Made by a program: the position numbers and the translations under genes. From assembly GCF_001311985.1 (NCBI RefSeq), contig NZ_BBCJ01000035.1:1-45550 (forward strand): a stretch of DNA of 45,550 nucleotides. The letters are read 5' to 3'. Shown here piece after piece: positions 1-10,374 of this stretch. The notes beneath the pieces are model-generated. The model was not told where the DNA came from and ran no database searches. It saw nothing but the letters and a program-made list of their open reading frames with translations. The number at the start of each line of letters is the position of its first letter. Positions within the stretch are counted from its first letter, which is position 1. Source of the DNA: Geotalea toluenoxydans JCM 15764 (GTDB taxonomy: Bacteria; Desulfobacterota; Desulfuromonadia; Geobacterales; Geobacteraceae).

Positions 1-23
1 GGGGTGAGGGGTGAGGGGACGTT

Positions 24-1075
24 ATGATTAAGAAAGCGATAGCACGGGTGGTGGAACGGGAGGATCTCTCCCAGTCAGAGATGATCCAGGTCATGGACCA
101 GATCATGTCCGGTGAGGCGACACCGGCGCAGATTGCGGCATTTATCACCGCTTTGCGTATGAAGGGGGAGACGGTGGCTGAAATCGCCGGTGCCGCACGG
201 GTGATGCGTGACCGGGCAACCCGGATCAGAGTGGGCAAAAACGTGCTCGACCTGGATCGTGATGACATCAACATCGACCTGGAAACCATCCTGGATGTGG
301 TGGGTACCGGCGGCGACGGAACCAACACCTTCAATATTTCCACCACCGTTTCTTTCGTCGTTGCCGCCTGCGGCGTCAAGGTCGCCAAGCACGGCAACCG
401 TTCCGTTTCTTCAGCTTGCGGCAGTGCCGATGTGGTTGAAGCGCTGGGAATAAGCCTTGAAGTGACGCCGGAAACCGTTGAAAACTGCATCAATGAAGCG
501 GGGATCGGTTTTCTCTATGCCCCGGCACTGCACGGCGCCATGAAATTTGCCATCGGCCCGCGCAAGGAAATCGGCATCCGCACCATCTTCAATATTCTCG
601 GCCCACTGACCAATCCGGCCGGGGCACCCTGCCAGGTGCTGGGGGTCTACCGGGAAGAGTTGGTTGAAAAACTGGCCCATGTCCTGAAAAACCTCGGCTG
701 CGACGCGGCTTTGTCGTTTATGGTATGGACGGCATGGACGAGATCACCCTGACCACGGAAACACGCATGGCCGAGGTAACTCCCGAAGAAGTGAAGACCT
801 GGCTGTTCAAGCCGGAAGACCTGGGGTTCGCTCGCTGTGCCATGGACGATCTGCGCGGCGGCGATGCCGTGGCCAACGCGGTAACGGTGCGGGGCATTCT
901 TGAAGGGGAGAAAGGACCCAAGCGTGACGTGGTCCTTATCAATGCTGCTTTCGGACTTGTTGCCGCCGGCAGGGCGGCGAACCCGGCCGAAGGGGTGAAA
1001 CTGGCCGTCGAGGCGCTAGATTCCGGAGCAGCACTGGCAAAACTGGAAAAACTCAAGGCACTGACCAACGCATAG
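24..1075 (+). CDS. trpD: Anthranilate phosphoribosyltransferase (frameshifted)
   Basis: TrpD transfers phosphoribose from PRPP to anthranilate, the second step of tryptophan synthesis. The PRPP loop GTGGDG, the KHGNRSVSS motif and GPLTNPAG are all visible in the first 215 residues. The frame breaks near 713, where the expected [15 protein letters not shown] needs one more G; the rest continues in another frame from about 714 to the stop at 1075. Adding one base gives 351 codons, a normal length for the family. The start is the ATG at 24, with a G-rich segment just upstream. trpC and trpF follow, so this is the distal part of a trp operon whose first genes lie outside the window. The break is probably a base-calling error rather than true inactivation. 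Confidence 0.93.
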
Positions 1076-1089
1076 CAGGCGGATCATTC

Positions 1090-1893
1090 ATGACTGATGC
1101 ACCGGACATTCTAAAGAAAATCGTCGCCCATAAAAAGATGGAGCTTGCTGCCGTGAAAGGGGCAAGGCCTCTGGCGGAGGTGCAGGCGCGCCTTGCCGAC
1201 CTGGAAGACCAGCCGCGGGGGTTTGAGCAGGCATTGAGAAATGCCGGCGAATCCGGTTGGGCCGCTATCATCGCCGAAGTCAAGAAGGGTTCTCCGTCAA
1301 AGGGTTTGATCCGGGCCGATTTCGATCCGGTGGAGATTGCTGCCGTTTATGAAAAAAATGGTGCCGCCTGCCTGTCGGTGCTGACCGAAGAACATTTCTT
1401 CCTTGGACACTTGAGCTATCTGGCTCTTATTCGTGAGCAGGTGGGCTTACCCCTGCTGCGCAAGGATTTTATCTTTGACCCATACCAGATCTATGAGGCC
1501 CGTGCTGCCGGAGCCGATGCGGTTCTTCTCATCGCTGCCATGCTCGATATTCACCAGTTGCGGGACTTGTCGGCCCTGGCAAAAGAGTTGTCCCTTGACG
1601 TGCTGCTTGAGGTCCACGACCGGGCCGAGCTGGAAACGGCACTTGAAACCGACTGCACCCTGATCGGCATCAACAACCGGAACCTGCGAACCTTCGTCTG
1701 TGACCTTGCCGTTACGGAAGGCCTCGCTCCGCTGGTTCCGCCGGAGAGGCTGATTGTGGCGGAGAGCGGTATTCATTTCAGGGCAGATGTGATTCGTCTG
1801 CAGCAGGCCGGCGCCGGTGCTTTTCTTATCGGGGAGTCGTTGATGCGGGAGCCGGATATGGGGGCGAAGCTGCGGGAGCTCCTCACAGAGTAG
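1090..1893 (+). CDS. trpC: Indole-3-glycerol phosphate synthase
   Basis: TrpC closes the ring of carboxyphenylamino-deoxyribulose phosphate to give indole-3-glycerol phosphate. The 267-residue product is an intact TIM barrel of normal length. Family motifs are in order: KKGSPSKG near residue 60, LRKDFIFDPYQI near 120, INNRNLRTF near 190, and VAESGI near 220, followed by a phosphate-binding LIGESLM. It starts 14 bases after the trpD stop, which indicates cotranscription. It is a monofunctional TrpC, not fused to TrpF as in enteric bacteria. No frame damage is seen. Confidence 0.97.
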   Translation: MTDAPDILKKIVAHKKMELAAVKGARPLAEVQARLADLEDQPRGFEQALRNAGESGWAAIIAEVKKGSPSKGLIRADFDPVEIAAVYEKNGAACLSVLTEEHFFLGHLSYLALIREQVGLPLLRKDFIFDPYQIYEARAAGADAVLLIAAMLDIHQLRDLSALAKELSLDVLLEVHDRAELETALETDCTLIGINNRNLRTFVCDLAVTEGLAPLVPPERLIVAESGIHFRADVIRLQQAGAGAFLIGESLMREPDMGAKLRELLTE

Positions 1894-1960
1894 CAGGTTA
1901 AGGGACATTTCTGGCTGTGCTATAATAAAGCATCAGCTTATTCCCGAGGGGTATACACAA

Positions 1961-2582
1961 ATGACAAAGGTGAAAATCTGCGGTATAACCACTGTTGCCG
2001 ATGCCATGATGGCGGTGGAAGCTGGCGCCGATGCCCTTGGTTTTGTTTTTTACGATCAATCTCCCCGTAATCTTGAGCCGGCCCAGGCAGCTGAAATTAT
2101 CAGGGTGCTTCCACCGTTTGTCCAGGTGGTGGGCCTGTTTGTCCATGCGCCCCTTGATTTTATCAATACTGTTACCGACCGCTGTCGTCTGGATGTGGTG
2201 CAGCTCCATGGCGATGAGCCACCGGAATTCTGCGCCGGGGTCAACAGGCGTGTTATCAAGCTTTCCGGATCAAGGACATCACCAGCCTGGACCACATGGA
2301 TGAATACAATGTGGCCGGATATCTGCTGGATGCCTGGTCACCAAAGCCTTCGGCGGTACCGGCGTCACCTTCAACTGGGATACGGCATTGATGGCCAAGA
2401 AGTTTGGCCCGATCATCCTTGCGGGAGGTCTGACCCCGGAAAATGTGGCGGAAGCCGTCCACTACGTGTCTCCATATGGGGTCGATGTCTCAAGCGGTGT
2501 GGAAGCGGCCCACCGGGTCAAGGATCCGGAAAAGGTGCGGCAGTTCATCCAGCGGGCCAAGGAATGTTTAGGTTCTATGTAA
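1961..2582 (+). CDS. trpF: Phosphoribosylanthranilate isomerase (two frameshifts)
   Basis: TrpF isomerises N-(5-phosphoribosyl)anthranilate in tryptophan synthesis. The N-terminal [24 protein letters not shown] (written in parts: KICGI with the catalytic Cys, then [10 protein letters not shown]) and the C-terminal [11 protein letters not shown] and GVDVSSGVE motifs are typical. The frame breaks twice, near 2260 (AAGCTTT where AAGGCTTT is expected) and near 2346 (AAAGCC where AAAGGCC is expected). Each needs one G restored, after which 208 codons read through, with DAWSPKAFGGTG in the middle. The gene follows trpC after 67 bases with its own GAGG-type ribosome site. The losses look like base-calling errors. 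Confidence 0.93.
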
Positions 2583-2627
2583 AGTTCGAAGTTCGGAGAT
2601 TGATTTAAACAAAGGAAGGAAAGAGCA

Positions 2628-4250
2628 ATGAAGGTTATCGTAACAGACGAGGTGGCGCAGGAAGGGTTGGAGCTGTTGAAGAAAGATCCCCGGGTGGAGC
2701 TGGATATTCGTCTCGGCCTGAAAAAAGAGGAGTTGCTGGCACTTATCGGCGACTACGAGGTGATCATCACCCGCAGCGGAACCACCGTGGACAAGGACCT
2801 GCTGGATGCGGGCAGGAATCTGAAAATGGTGGCCAGGGCAGGAGTCGGTATCGACAACGTGGACGTGGATTACGCCAGCTCCAAGGGGGTTATCGTTGTC
2901 AATGCGCCATTCGGCAACACCAACAGTGCCGCCGAGCATGCCATGGCCCTTTTGCTTGCCTTCTGCCGCAATATTACCAAGGCCAACGCCAGCCTGAAAA
3001 ACGGCGAATGGAAACGCGCCCCCTTCACCGGTGTTGAGCTGAAAGGGAAAACCGCCGGAGTCATTGGTCTGGGCAAGGTTGGCGGCCGGGTCGCCACCAG
3101 GCTCAAGGCCTTTGAATGCGAGGTCCTCGCCTGCGATCCTTACATTGCCGCCAAACGCGCCCATGATCTTGGTGTGAAGCTGGTCTCCCACGACGAGATC
3201 TACAAGAACTGCGACATCATCACCTTGCACACACCCTTGAACGATGAGACCCGCAACATGATAGGAGAGCGGGAGCTTTCCATGATGAAGCATGGCGTTA
3301 TTCTGATCAATGCTGCCCGCGGCGGCATTATCACTGAAGGGGCGCTTTTGAATGCCCTTAAAAGCGGTAAGGTCTATGGCGCTGCCATGGATGTGTGGAG
3401 CGAAGAGCCGCCGAAGAGCGAAGTCCTCAAAGAACTGATTTCCCAGGAAAGGTTGGTTGTGACTCCACATCTGGGCGCCAACACTTTCGAAGCCCAGATC
3501 AACGTGGCGGTCGACGTATCCAAGGAGATCCTCAACTATCTGGATGAACAGCCCCTGGAGAATGCCGTCAACATTCCCCGTTTCGACATGGCGCTCATGG
3601 ACCAGATGCGGCCGTTCCTCAACCTGATGAGCGTGCTCTCCGACTTCGGTATCCAGCTGGTGGACACCAATATAGCCAAGGTTATCTTCAGTTATTCGGG
3701 CAACATTGCCCATTACGACTGCTCTCCCCTCAGTGTCTGTGGCCTTTCGGCACTACTCAACCGCCGGGTGGACCAGGACGTCAATCTGGTCAATGCCAGT
3801 CTTGTTGCAGAGCAGATGGGCATTGTCGTAGAGGAGACCAAATCGACCCAGGCCGGGGCCTTCTCCAACCTGATCACCCTCATTGTAGAAGTGGAGGGGG
3901 GAAAACGTCGCACGGTTTCCGGTACTCTTTTCGAGGGAGCACCGCGTATCGTCCGTCTGCGGGATTATTCCATGGATTTTGCTCCCGACGAGCACATGCT
4001 GCTTCTCAATTACACCGATCGTCCGGGTATGATCGGCCAGATCGGCACCATCATGGGCACCCATGGCATTAACATAGCCTCAATGAATCTGGGACGCCGG
4101 GAGAAAAAGGGGGAAGCGATGGTCATCCTTTCCCTGGACTCTGCAGTGCCGCCCGAGGTGGTTGAGGAAATGAAAACAGCGATCGATGCCACTTATATCC
4201 GTGCCATCCACATGCGCACGGTGAAGTGCAATCGGGGCTGCTGTGCCTGA
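2628..4250 (+). CDS. serA: D-3-phosphoglycerate dehydrogenase
   Basis: SerA oxidises 3-phosphoglycerate to 3-phosphohydroxypyruvate, the first step of serine synthesis. The 540-residue product is the long form: an N-terminal substrate domain, a Rossmann domain with GLGKVGGRVA near residue 150, the catalytic Arg in NAARGGI, the catalytic His in TPHLGANT near 285, an intervening domain, and a C-terminal ACT domain that starts near residue 455 with LLLNYTDRPGMIG. The ACT domain is the usual site of serine feedback inhibition. The start is supported by AAAGGAAGG upstream. It lies 45 bases after trpF and is probably read from the same transcript; a strong hairpin terminator follows the stop. The gene is intact. 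Confidence 0.97.
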   Translation: MKVIVTDEVAQEGLELLKKDPRVELDIRLGLKKEELLALIGDYEVIITRSGTTVDKDLLDAGRNLKMVARAGVGIDNVDVDYASSKGVIVVNAPFGNTNSAAEHAMALLLAFCRNITKANASLKNGEWKRAPFTGVELKGKTAGVIGLGKVGGRVATRLKAFECEVLACDPYIAAKRAHDLGVKLVSHDEIYKNCDIITLHTPLNDETRNMIGERELSMMKHGVILINAARGGIITEGALLNALKSGKVYGAAMDVWSEEPPKSEVLKELISQERLVVTPHLGANTFEAQINVAVDVSKEILNYLDEQPLENAVNIPRFDMALMDQMRPFLNLMSVLSDFGIQLVDTNIAKVIFSYSGNIAHYDCSPLSVCGLSALLNRRVDQDVNLVNASLVAEQMGIVVEETKSTQAGAFSNLITLIVEVEGGKRRTVSGTLFEGAPRIVRLRDYSMDFAPDEHMLLLNYTDRPGMIGQIGTIMGTHGINIASMNLGRREKKGEAMVILSLDSAVPPEVVEEMKTAIDATYIRAIHMRTVKCNRGCCA

Positions 4251-4260
4251 AAAAAACAGT

Positions 4261-4282
4261 GAATGGTGAATGGTGAATGGTG
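4261..4282. repeat. Short tandem heptamer repeat GAATGGT
   Basis: Three copies of a GAATGGT heptamer sit directly between the serA stop and its terminator. The complementary heptamer (ATCACCA type) recurs at about 4320-4346 and again at 23342-23414, so the same family flanks several genes here. Confidence 0.7.
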
Positions 4283-4318
4283 AAAAAAAGCCCCGCGGGA
4301 ATTCCGGCGGGGCTTTTC
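4283..4318. terminator. Bidirectional rho-independent terminator between serA and the DAHP synthase gene
   Basis: The perfect 9-bp stem AAGCCCCGC / GCGGGGCTT (4288-4296 and 4307-4315) closes a 10-base loop. It has a T-rich tail on the plus strand and an A7 run on the left that gives U7 for minus-strand transcripts. It lies between two convergent genes and probably ends both. Confidence 0.88.
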
Positions 4319-4349
4319 TTATCACCAATCACCAATCACCAATTACCGA

Positions 4350-5412
4350 TCAAGCTGTTTTTCTCCCGCCACAGGCCTTGAGGCTGGCGTGTGCCTTGCG
4401 CAGGATAGTCTCGGTAGTCTGCCAGTCGATGCATTTGTCGGTGATGGATACGCCGTACTTCAGTTGGGAAATGTCCTTTGGCATCGCTTGATTTCCCCCT
4501 TCCAGATAGCTTTCGATCATCACCCCGGAAATGGAGGTGTTGCCTGCAGCAATCTGCTGGACAACACTTTCCAGCACCATGGGCTGTTTTTCATGGTTTT
4601 TCTCGGAGTTGCCGTGGCTGCAGTCGATCATGATGGTCGGCAGGAGACCGGCGGCTTTGAGCTTTTCTTCGGTATTGCGGATGTCTTCGGGAGAATAGTT
4701 TGGTTTTCTTCCACCCCGCAGGACCATGTGTACGTCTGGATTGCCGGTGGTCTGGACGATGGAAGTAAGCCCTTCCCGGTTGATGCCCAGGAAGCTGTGG
4801 GAATGTCTTGCTGCGATCATGGCGTCTATGGCGATCTGAAGGTTGCCGTCGGTGCCGTTCTTGAAGCCGATGGGGAAGGAAAGGCCGCTGGCCAGTTCGC
4901 GGTGGGTCTGGGATTCAGTGGTGCGTGCGCCGATGGCCCCCCAGGAGAGATGGTCGGCCAGGTATTCAGGGGTAATAGGATCGAGCATTTCGGTGGCGAC
5001 CGGTATTTTCATGGCGATAATCTCGGTCAATAGCCTTCTGGCAGTGCCCAGCCCCTTGGAAATGAGGTGGGTGCCGTTCATGTCCGGGTCGTTGATCAGC
5101 CCCTTCCAGCCGACGGTTGTTCGCGGCTTTTCAAAATACACTCGCATGATGAGGAGCAACTGATCTGAAACTTCGGCAGAAAGCTTGGCCAGTTTTGCCC
5201 CATACTCAAGCGCCCCTTTGATCATGGATGGAACATGGCCCGACCACCACCATCAGGCGTGGATCCTTGCCATGCAGGATGTTCTTGATACTCTCCCGGC
5301 TGGCGCTGACGAATTCACTGGCTTCGATGGAAAGGGGGAATACCTGCCGCAGATCGGTGGGGGCGATGATGGGGGTAATGCTCTTGATTTTCAGGTTGTT
5401 GGTCTTGATCAT
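4350..5412 (-). CDS. 3-deoxy-7-phosphoheptulonate synthase, class I (frameshifted)
   Basis: This enzyme condenses phosphoenolpyruvate and erythrose 4-phosphate in the first step of the shikimate pathway. Typical class I (AroF/AroG/AroH-type) motifs are present: GPCSIHD, MRVYFEKPRTTVGWKG, DPITPEYLADHLSWGAIGAR, GFKNGTDG and DCSHGNSEKNHEKQP. The N-terminal 68 residues (5412 down to about 5224) and the rest lie in different frames. The junction reads HDQRGA where HDIKGALEYG is expected, which requires two bases (GATC for GATATC). With them the product has 355 codons, the usual length. The start at 5412 has AAAGGA upstream. Which feedback type it is cannot be told. Supplying chorismate, it fits beside the trp genes but is transcribed towards them. 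Confidence 0.92.
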
Positions 5413-5514
5413 GGCTGTTCCTTTGTCGACTTAGGGTGAGAGCTGCGGTACTCTAGCTCTTTTGACCTGAAATGTCAACGAAATCGCCATGATGGGAGAG
5501 GTTGCAGTCGCAGG

Positions 5515-6116
5515 TCAGCCTAAATCAATAGTGGACAAGTTTGTGGATTTGGCTCCGGTTGTTTTCATCTCAGCCATTGCCTTTGCGCTGTCGCCAGGCT
5601 TGAGATCCACTCCACGGACGGCATCTTCCAGTAAGGTTACGGAAAATCCCTGCCGCAGCGCTGCCAATGCCGACTCTTTGATGCAATAGTCGGTGGCCAG
5701 TCCGCCGATGAATATTGTATTCACATCAAGACGCCGTAAAAGCTCAGGAAAAGGGGTGCCGGAATCGTCGACGCCGTCAAAGGCAGAATAGTCATCCCGT
5801 GATGGATCCATGCCTTTGGAGATGATCGTAGCCACCTCCGGCACCTTGAGGGCAGGATGAAATTCCGCTCCTTTGCTTTCCATGATGCAGTGTACCGGCC
5901 AGGCACCGCCAAAGGCCTCGAAGTGCGACGTTTCTTGCGGGTGCCAGTCCTGGAAAAGAAAATGGGCAGGTTCTTATTGAGGAACAGCTCGCAGTATCCG
6001 TTGAGAGCCGGAATGATTCGGTCACCTTCGGCCACGGCCAGCATCCCGCCCGGGCAGAAGTCATTCTGCACATCCACAATCAGCAATGCCGGCTTCGTTT
6101 CATTTTTGACTGACAT
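5515..6116 (-). CDS. pncA: Nicotinamidase / isochorismatase-family hydrolase (frameshifted)
   Basis: PncA hydrolyses nicotinamide to nicotinate in NAD salvage. The cysteine-hydrolase triad is visible: Asp in LLIVDVQNDFCPGG, Lys in the VATIISKGMD region, and Cys in GGLATDYCIKES. The metal-binding DWHP motif is recovered only after the frame is repaired: near 5948 the minus strand reads AGGAC where AGGGAC is expected. With one G added the gene has 201 codons. The start at 6116 is chosen over the upstream ATG at 6134 because AAAGGAG sits 7 bases before it. Nicotinate phosphoribosyltransferase lies 2 kb away on the same strand, which supports a role in NAD salvage over isochorismate hydrolysis. 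Confidence 0.88.
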
Positions 6117-6270
6117 AAATACGCTCCTTTTCACGCTCGTGGAAAAAAATCACCATGCCGCCTTTATATCGGACAAAACTCCTGCTATTATTGATTTGTT
6201 AAAATTTGTAAATTAATAAAATATCAGGAGTATGCTGGTTTTTGCTTGCAATCTCTTTCCAGGAGGGGCC

Positions 6271-7931
6271 ATGTACAAGTCACAGACGCTCATTCATCAT
6301 TTTCTTGAGACTAACGCAATTGTCAGGCCTGTCAAGATCGCCTTCGTCCATGAGGACTTGAGGGTCAATTACTTCCAGATCAACAACAATGCCAACCAGT
6401 TCGCAGCACATTTGATGACTTGTGGGGTCTCTCGTGGCGACAGAGTCATCATTTTCGTGGAGAATGGCCTTCAGTATCTCATCAGCTATTATGGTACCCT
6501 GAAAGCGGGAGCCGTTGCCGTGCCCCTGAGTACGGACCTGCACCCGGACCGCCTGAAATTGCTGCTCAATGAGCTTCAGCCCGGAGCAATTGTCACTGCG
6601 TCCAGGCATGAGAACATTTTTTTCGATCTTTCATCCGGATTGGAAGGGAGCAAGCTGAAGGCACTCCTGATAAAGGAACCATCGCGTAATTTCTGCAACG
6701 TCACTTTTGCCGTCACCCCGTGGGAAGATATCATCAGCAATGTCATAGCCGACAACCCGGCGATTCCCATGCACCCGGACGAATTGGCAAGCATCGTCTA
6801 TACTTCGGGGTCCACAGCCGTGCCCAAGGGGGTTATGCTTTCCCACCGGAATTGCGTCTCAAATACCCATGCAATCATCCAAGCTCTCGGGATCACAGAA
6901 TCCGATATCCAGATGAGTGTGCTTCCCTTCCACTATGTGATGGGAAAATCGCTGGTTAACACCCATTTCGCCGCCGGCGGGACGGTGGTCGTCAACAACA
7001 AGTTTGCCTTTACCGGACAGTTGATTGAACAGATGGTGAAGGAACAGGTGACCGGGTTCTCCGGGGTTCCCTCCAGCTATGCCTATCTGCTTCAGCGCTC
7101 ACCCCTGTTGCAGTACCGTGACCGGCTCGGTTCTCTGCGCTATTGCTCCCAGGCGGGGGGACACATGTCAAGGCAGTTGAAGGAGGAACTTTTGCAGGTG
7201 CTGCCTCCCCATACAAGGCTTTATATAATGTACGGCGCCACCGAGGCCTCGGCACGCCTGACCGTGCTGGAGCACGAATCACTGCGGACCAGGATCGACT
7301 CCATCGGCAGGCCCATTGCCGGCGTCACGCTGCGCGTTCTGGATGAGCAGGGGAGGGAGCTGCCGGTAGGGGAGACGGGCGAACTGGTGGCCGCCGGCCC
7401 AAACATCATGCAGGGATACTGGAAGGACTCCGTTCATACGGCGAACGTTCTGGATGACAATGGTTATCATACGGGAGATCTTGGTTACCGAGACCGCGAA
7501 GGATACTATTTCGTGGTGGGCCGGAAGGATAACCTGCTCAAAATAGGAGGCCACCGGATAAATCCACGGGAAATAGAAGAGGCCATGATGTCCACAGGCC
7601 TTCTGGCTGAGGTGGCGGTTGTCGGTGTGCCTGACCTGCTGTTGGGGCAGCGGCTGCTGGCAGTGGCTCGCCCCTGGAGAAGGGGTGCTCGGAGAAGGAG
7701 ATTCTGAACCGCTGTGTAAAATTGCTTCCCAGATACAAACTGCCGGCCGAAGTAAGGCTCATGGATGCCCTGCCGAAAACGGCCACTGCAAAAATCGACT
7801 ATCCGAAGTGTGCGGCGGTGGTGCAGGATGCCGGCATGGCTACGTTGAGCGCAACCATGCTGGAGGCAAAGCAGGATCAGGATGTCAAGCCGGATGTGGC
7901 AATCATTTCCGGGACCGGGTCCCATGGGTGA
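6271..7931 (+). CDS. AMP-forming acyl-CoA synthetase / ligase (frameshifted)
   Basis: A member of the ANL superfamily, which activates a carboxylic acid with ATP and then usually loads it onto CoA. The P-loop YTSGSTAVPKGVMLSHRN, the YGATEAS motif, the hinge region YHTGDLGYRDREGYYFVVGR and the catalytic C-terminal Lys in TATAKIDY are all present. The frame shifts near 7672 (CGCCCCTGG, one C short), and the last 80 residues lie in another frame ending at 7931; repaired, it has 554 codons. AGGAGGGG just before 6271 fixes the start there rather than at 6232. It has no signal peptide or membrane segment, so it should be cytosolic. The substrate cannot be read from sequence. It stands alone between two NAD salvage genes on the opposite strand. 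Confidence 0.9.
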
Positions 7932-7940
7932 GATACGAAC

Positions 7941-9361
7941 TTAAGCCTGCTGCAGCTCTTCCATAAGCCTCAGACGCAGATCATGAATCCCGCAGCTGAT
8001 GGAAACCTTGTAGGTGTGGGGATTGATAAAGCGCAGACATCCCTGGGGGAGGCAGGCGAGCTGCCGGCGGCAACGGTCCGCAAGCTGATCCAGAGTTGAC
8101 GAAGAGCCCGTCCTTTTGCCCTCTTCCATAACAACTGTACGCAGTTCTGTTAAACGCACCCCTGTGGGAATATGGGTAAACTGCAGCGGGTTGACCGGGT
8201 TGTAGACCTTTCGGCCGATTTCGATCTTCTCGTCAGCCAGGGCAATAATGTCCATGATGCAGGAACCGTCCTCTGACAATGCGCGCAGCAGTTTCTTCCG
8301 GTCGGGGAGGGTTGCTTTGGCAATATCGCTGGTCACCTTGAGCTTGGGTTGTGCGCCGATCCTCACTAACTTGTAGACACCGCCGAGGGCTCCTCCTCCA
8401 TCTCCCATGCCGGTGGCCAGCTTGGTTCCGACTCCATAGATGTCCACCTTTCCCCCTTCGGAAAGGATCGATTCGATGACGTATTCATCCACTTCGTTGG
8501 AGGCGACGATCTTCGCTTCGGTAAAACCGGCTTCATCGAGCATGTGTCTGGCCTGCCTGCTCAGGTAGGCCAGGTCGCCGGAATCGAGGCGCACCCCGAC
8601 CAGTTCATGTCCTTTGGCACGCAGTTCTCCGGCGACGGTGATGGCATTGACCATGCCGCTTTTGAGGGTGTCATAGGTATCGACCAACAGGATGCTGCTG
8701 TCGGGAAAGACATCTGCATAGGCGCGAAAAGCGGTCAGCTCGTCGGGAAAGGCCATGATCCAGCTATGGGCGTGGGTCCCCTTTACCGGAATGTCATACT
8801 GCATACCAGCCATGACGTTGCTGGTGCTGCGTACTCCGCCTATATAGGCGGCCCTGGCGACGCTTGAACCGCCATCGGGCCCCTGGGCGCGACGCAGTCC
8901 GAACTCTATTACCTTGGCATTTCCTGCCGCATGGGTGATGCGGGCTGCTTGGTGGCGATAAGGGTCTGGAAGTTGATGATGTTGAGCAATGCCGTTTCCA
9001 CGAACTGGGCTTCGGCCAGGTTCCCTTCCACGGTCAGAAGCGGCTCGTTGCCAAAGACAACGGTCCCTTCGGCAGGGGCCGTTATCCGCCCCCTGAAACG
9101 GAAGTCCCGGAGAAACTCAAGGAAACGGGGGCGAAAGAGATTGAGTCCCTTTAAATAGGCGATTTCCTCTTTATCAAAGGCAAGGTTTTCCAGATAGGTG
9201 AGAGCCGTATCCAGCCCGGCGAAAATAGCGTAGCCACCCTTGAACGGGTTCTGGCGGTAGAAGAGATCGAACACCGCCGGCGTTTCGTGCATTCCCTCCT
9301 CAAGGTAGCCCGCCAGCATCGTCAGTTCATATAGATCGGTGATCAGGGGTGAAAATCGCAT
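7941..9361 (-). CDS. pncB: Nicotinate phosphoribosyltransferase (frameshifted)
   Basis: This enzyme joins nicotinate and PRPP to form nicotinate mononucleotide, with ATP hydrolysis. ITDLYELTMLAGY opens the protein; GTHAHSWIMAF, VGVRLDSGDLAYLS and YGVGTKLATG are the expected active-site motifs. The frame breaks near 8948, where the minus strand reads ACCAAGCAGCC instead of ACCAAGGCAGCC. One G restores ATKAARITHAAGNAKVIE and a 474-codon gene. The start at 9361 is preceded by AAAAGGAG. It ends 10 bases from the convergent acyl ligase. With the nearby nicotinamidase it gives a two-step route from nicotinamide to NaMN. Confidence 0.93.
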
Positions 9362-9492
9362 CTGTGTCTCCTTTTGATCAAGAACTATAACACATCTTCC
9401 TGCTCTGTCATGGATAGAACTGTGTTGACATGGGAAGGGTGAAAGGTATAGTTGACATTCATAAATTTCATCCCTGGCGGAGGGGGCGACAA

Positions 9493-10374
9493 ATGAAAAG
9501 AAGGACATTTCTCAGGCTTTTAGGGATTTCGGCTGTTTTCCATCAATGGCTGCTCAGGGATCTTATGGCCGCCGGCAGTCCGGTGGTAGCTGTTGCCGAG
9601 GGGAAGGACCATGCTCAGGTAACGAGAAATGCCATTGCTGCCCTCGGTGGTATGAACAGGTTCGTCAAAAAAGGGGATGTGGTTGTGGTCAAACCCAACA
9701 TGGGATGGGACCGGAACCCGGAGCAGGCAGCCAACACCAATCCCTTGGTGGTGAGGGCGGTGGTTGAAGAAGTCCTGCGCGCCGGAGCAAAAAAGGTAAA
9801 GGTCTTCGACCGCACCTGCAATGACGAGCGGCGCTGTTATGCAAACTGCGGTATACCGGCGGCACTTAAGGGAATGAAAAAAGTTGAGGTGAAGTACATG
9901 GATAGCGGCCGCTACCGCAAGGTGCCCATCAGGGGAGGAGTGTTGAGCGAGTGGGACCTGTACGACGAGGTGCTCAAGGCCGACGTCTTTATCAATGTGC
10001 CTGTTGCCAAGCATCATGGGCTAACCAAACTGACCCTGGGGCTGAAGAATGTCATGGGGGTGATGGGAGGCAACCGGGGGAGCATCCACAAAAATATCGA
10101 CGCGGCGCTGGCAGACGTGAACAGCGTGCTGAAAACACACCTGGTGGTGGTGGATGCCACAAGGGTGCTGACGGCCCACGGTCCCCAAGGTGGCGATCTT
10201 AAGGACGTGAAAATTCTCAATAAAGTCATAGCTTCCACGGACATAGTTGCTGCCGATGCCTATGCGACCACTCTTTTCGGTTTGAAACCAAAGGATATTG
10301 CTGTAACTGTTGCCGCCAGCAAGAGAGGACTCGGTGAAATGGATCTGAAAAAGGTGACAATAGTTAAAGCATGA
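9493..10374 (+). CDS. DUF362 domain protein with Tat signal
   Basis: The start at 9493 leaves a 293-residue product that opens with KRRTFLR, a twin-arginine motif, followed by a hydrophobic stretch, so export by the Tat route is likely; GGAGGGGG upstream supports this start over the one at 9430. The rest is the DUF362 fold, with the conserved VVVKPNMGWDRNPE, NVPVAKHHGLTKLTLGLKNVMG and DATRVLTAHGPQGG segments. The biochemical role of DUF362 is unsettled; members are often fused to or encoded beside ferredoxin domains. Here the stop overlaps the start of a polyferredoxin gene by four bases (ATGA), so the two are translationally coupled and probably work together in periplasmic electron transfer. 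Confidence 0.88.
   Translation: MKRRTFLRLLGISAVFHQWLLRDLMAAGSPVVAVAEGKDHAQVTRNAIAALGGMNRFVKKGDVVVVKPNMGWDRNPEQAANTNPLVVRAVVEEVLRAGAKKVKVFDRTCNDERRCYANCGIPAALKGMKKVEVKYMDSGRYRKVPIRGGVLSEWDLYDEVLKADVFINVPVAKHHGLTKLTLGLKNVMGVMGGNRGSIHKNIDAALADVNSVLKTHLVVVDATRVLTAHGPQGGDLKDVKILNKVIASTDIVAADAYATTLFGLKPKDIAVTVAASKRGLGEMDLKKVTIVKA

Noticed and set aside
2568..3713. A 381-codon minus-strand ORF opposite serA
   Set aside because: It mirrors the codon structure of intact serA, has no recognisable domain and no ribosome site.
4256..4346. The repeat-rich gap after serA as a riboswitch or small RNA
   Set aside because: It is fully explained by heptamer repeats and a bidirectional terminator.
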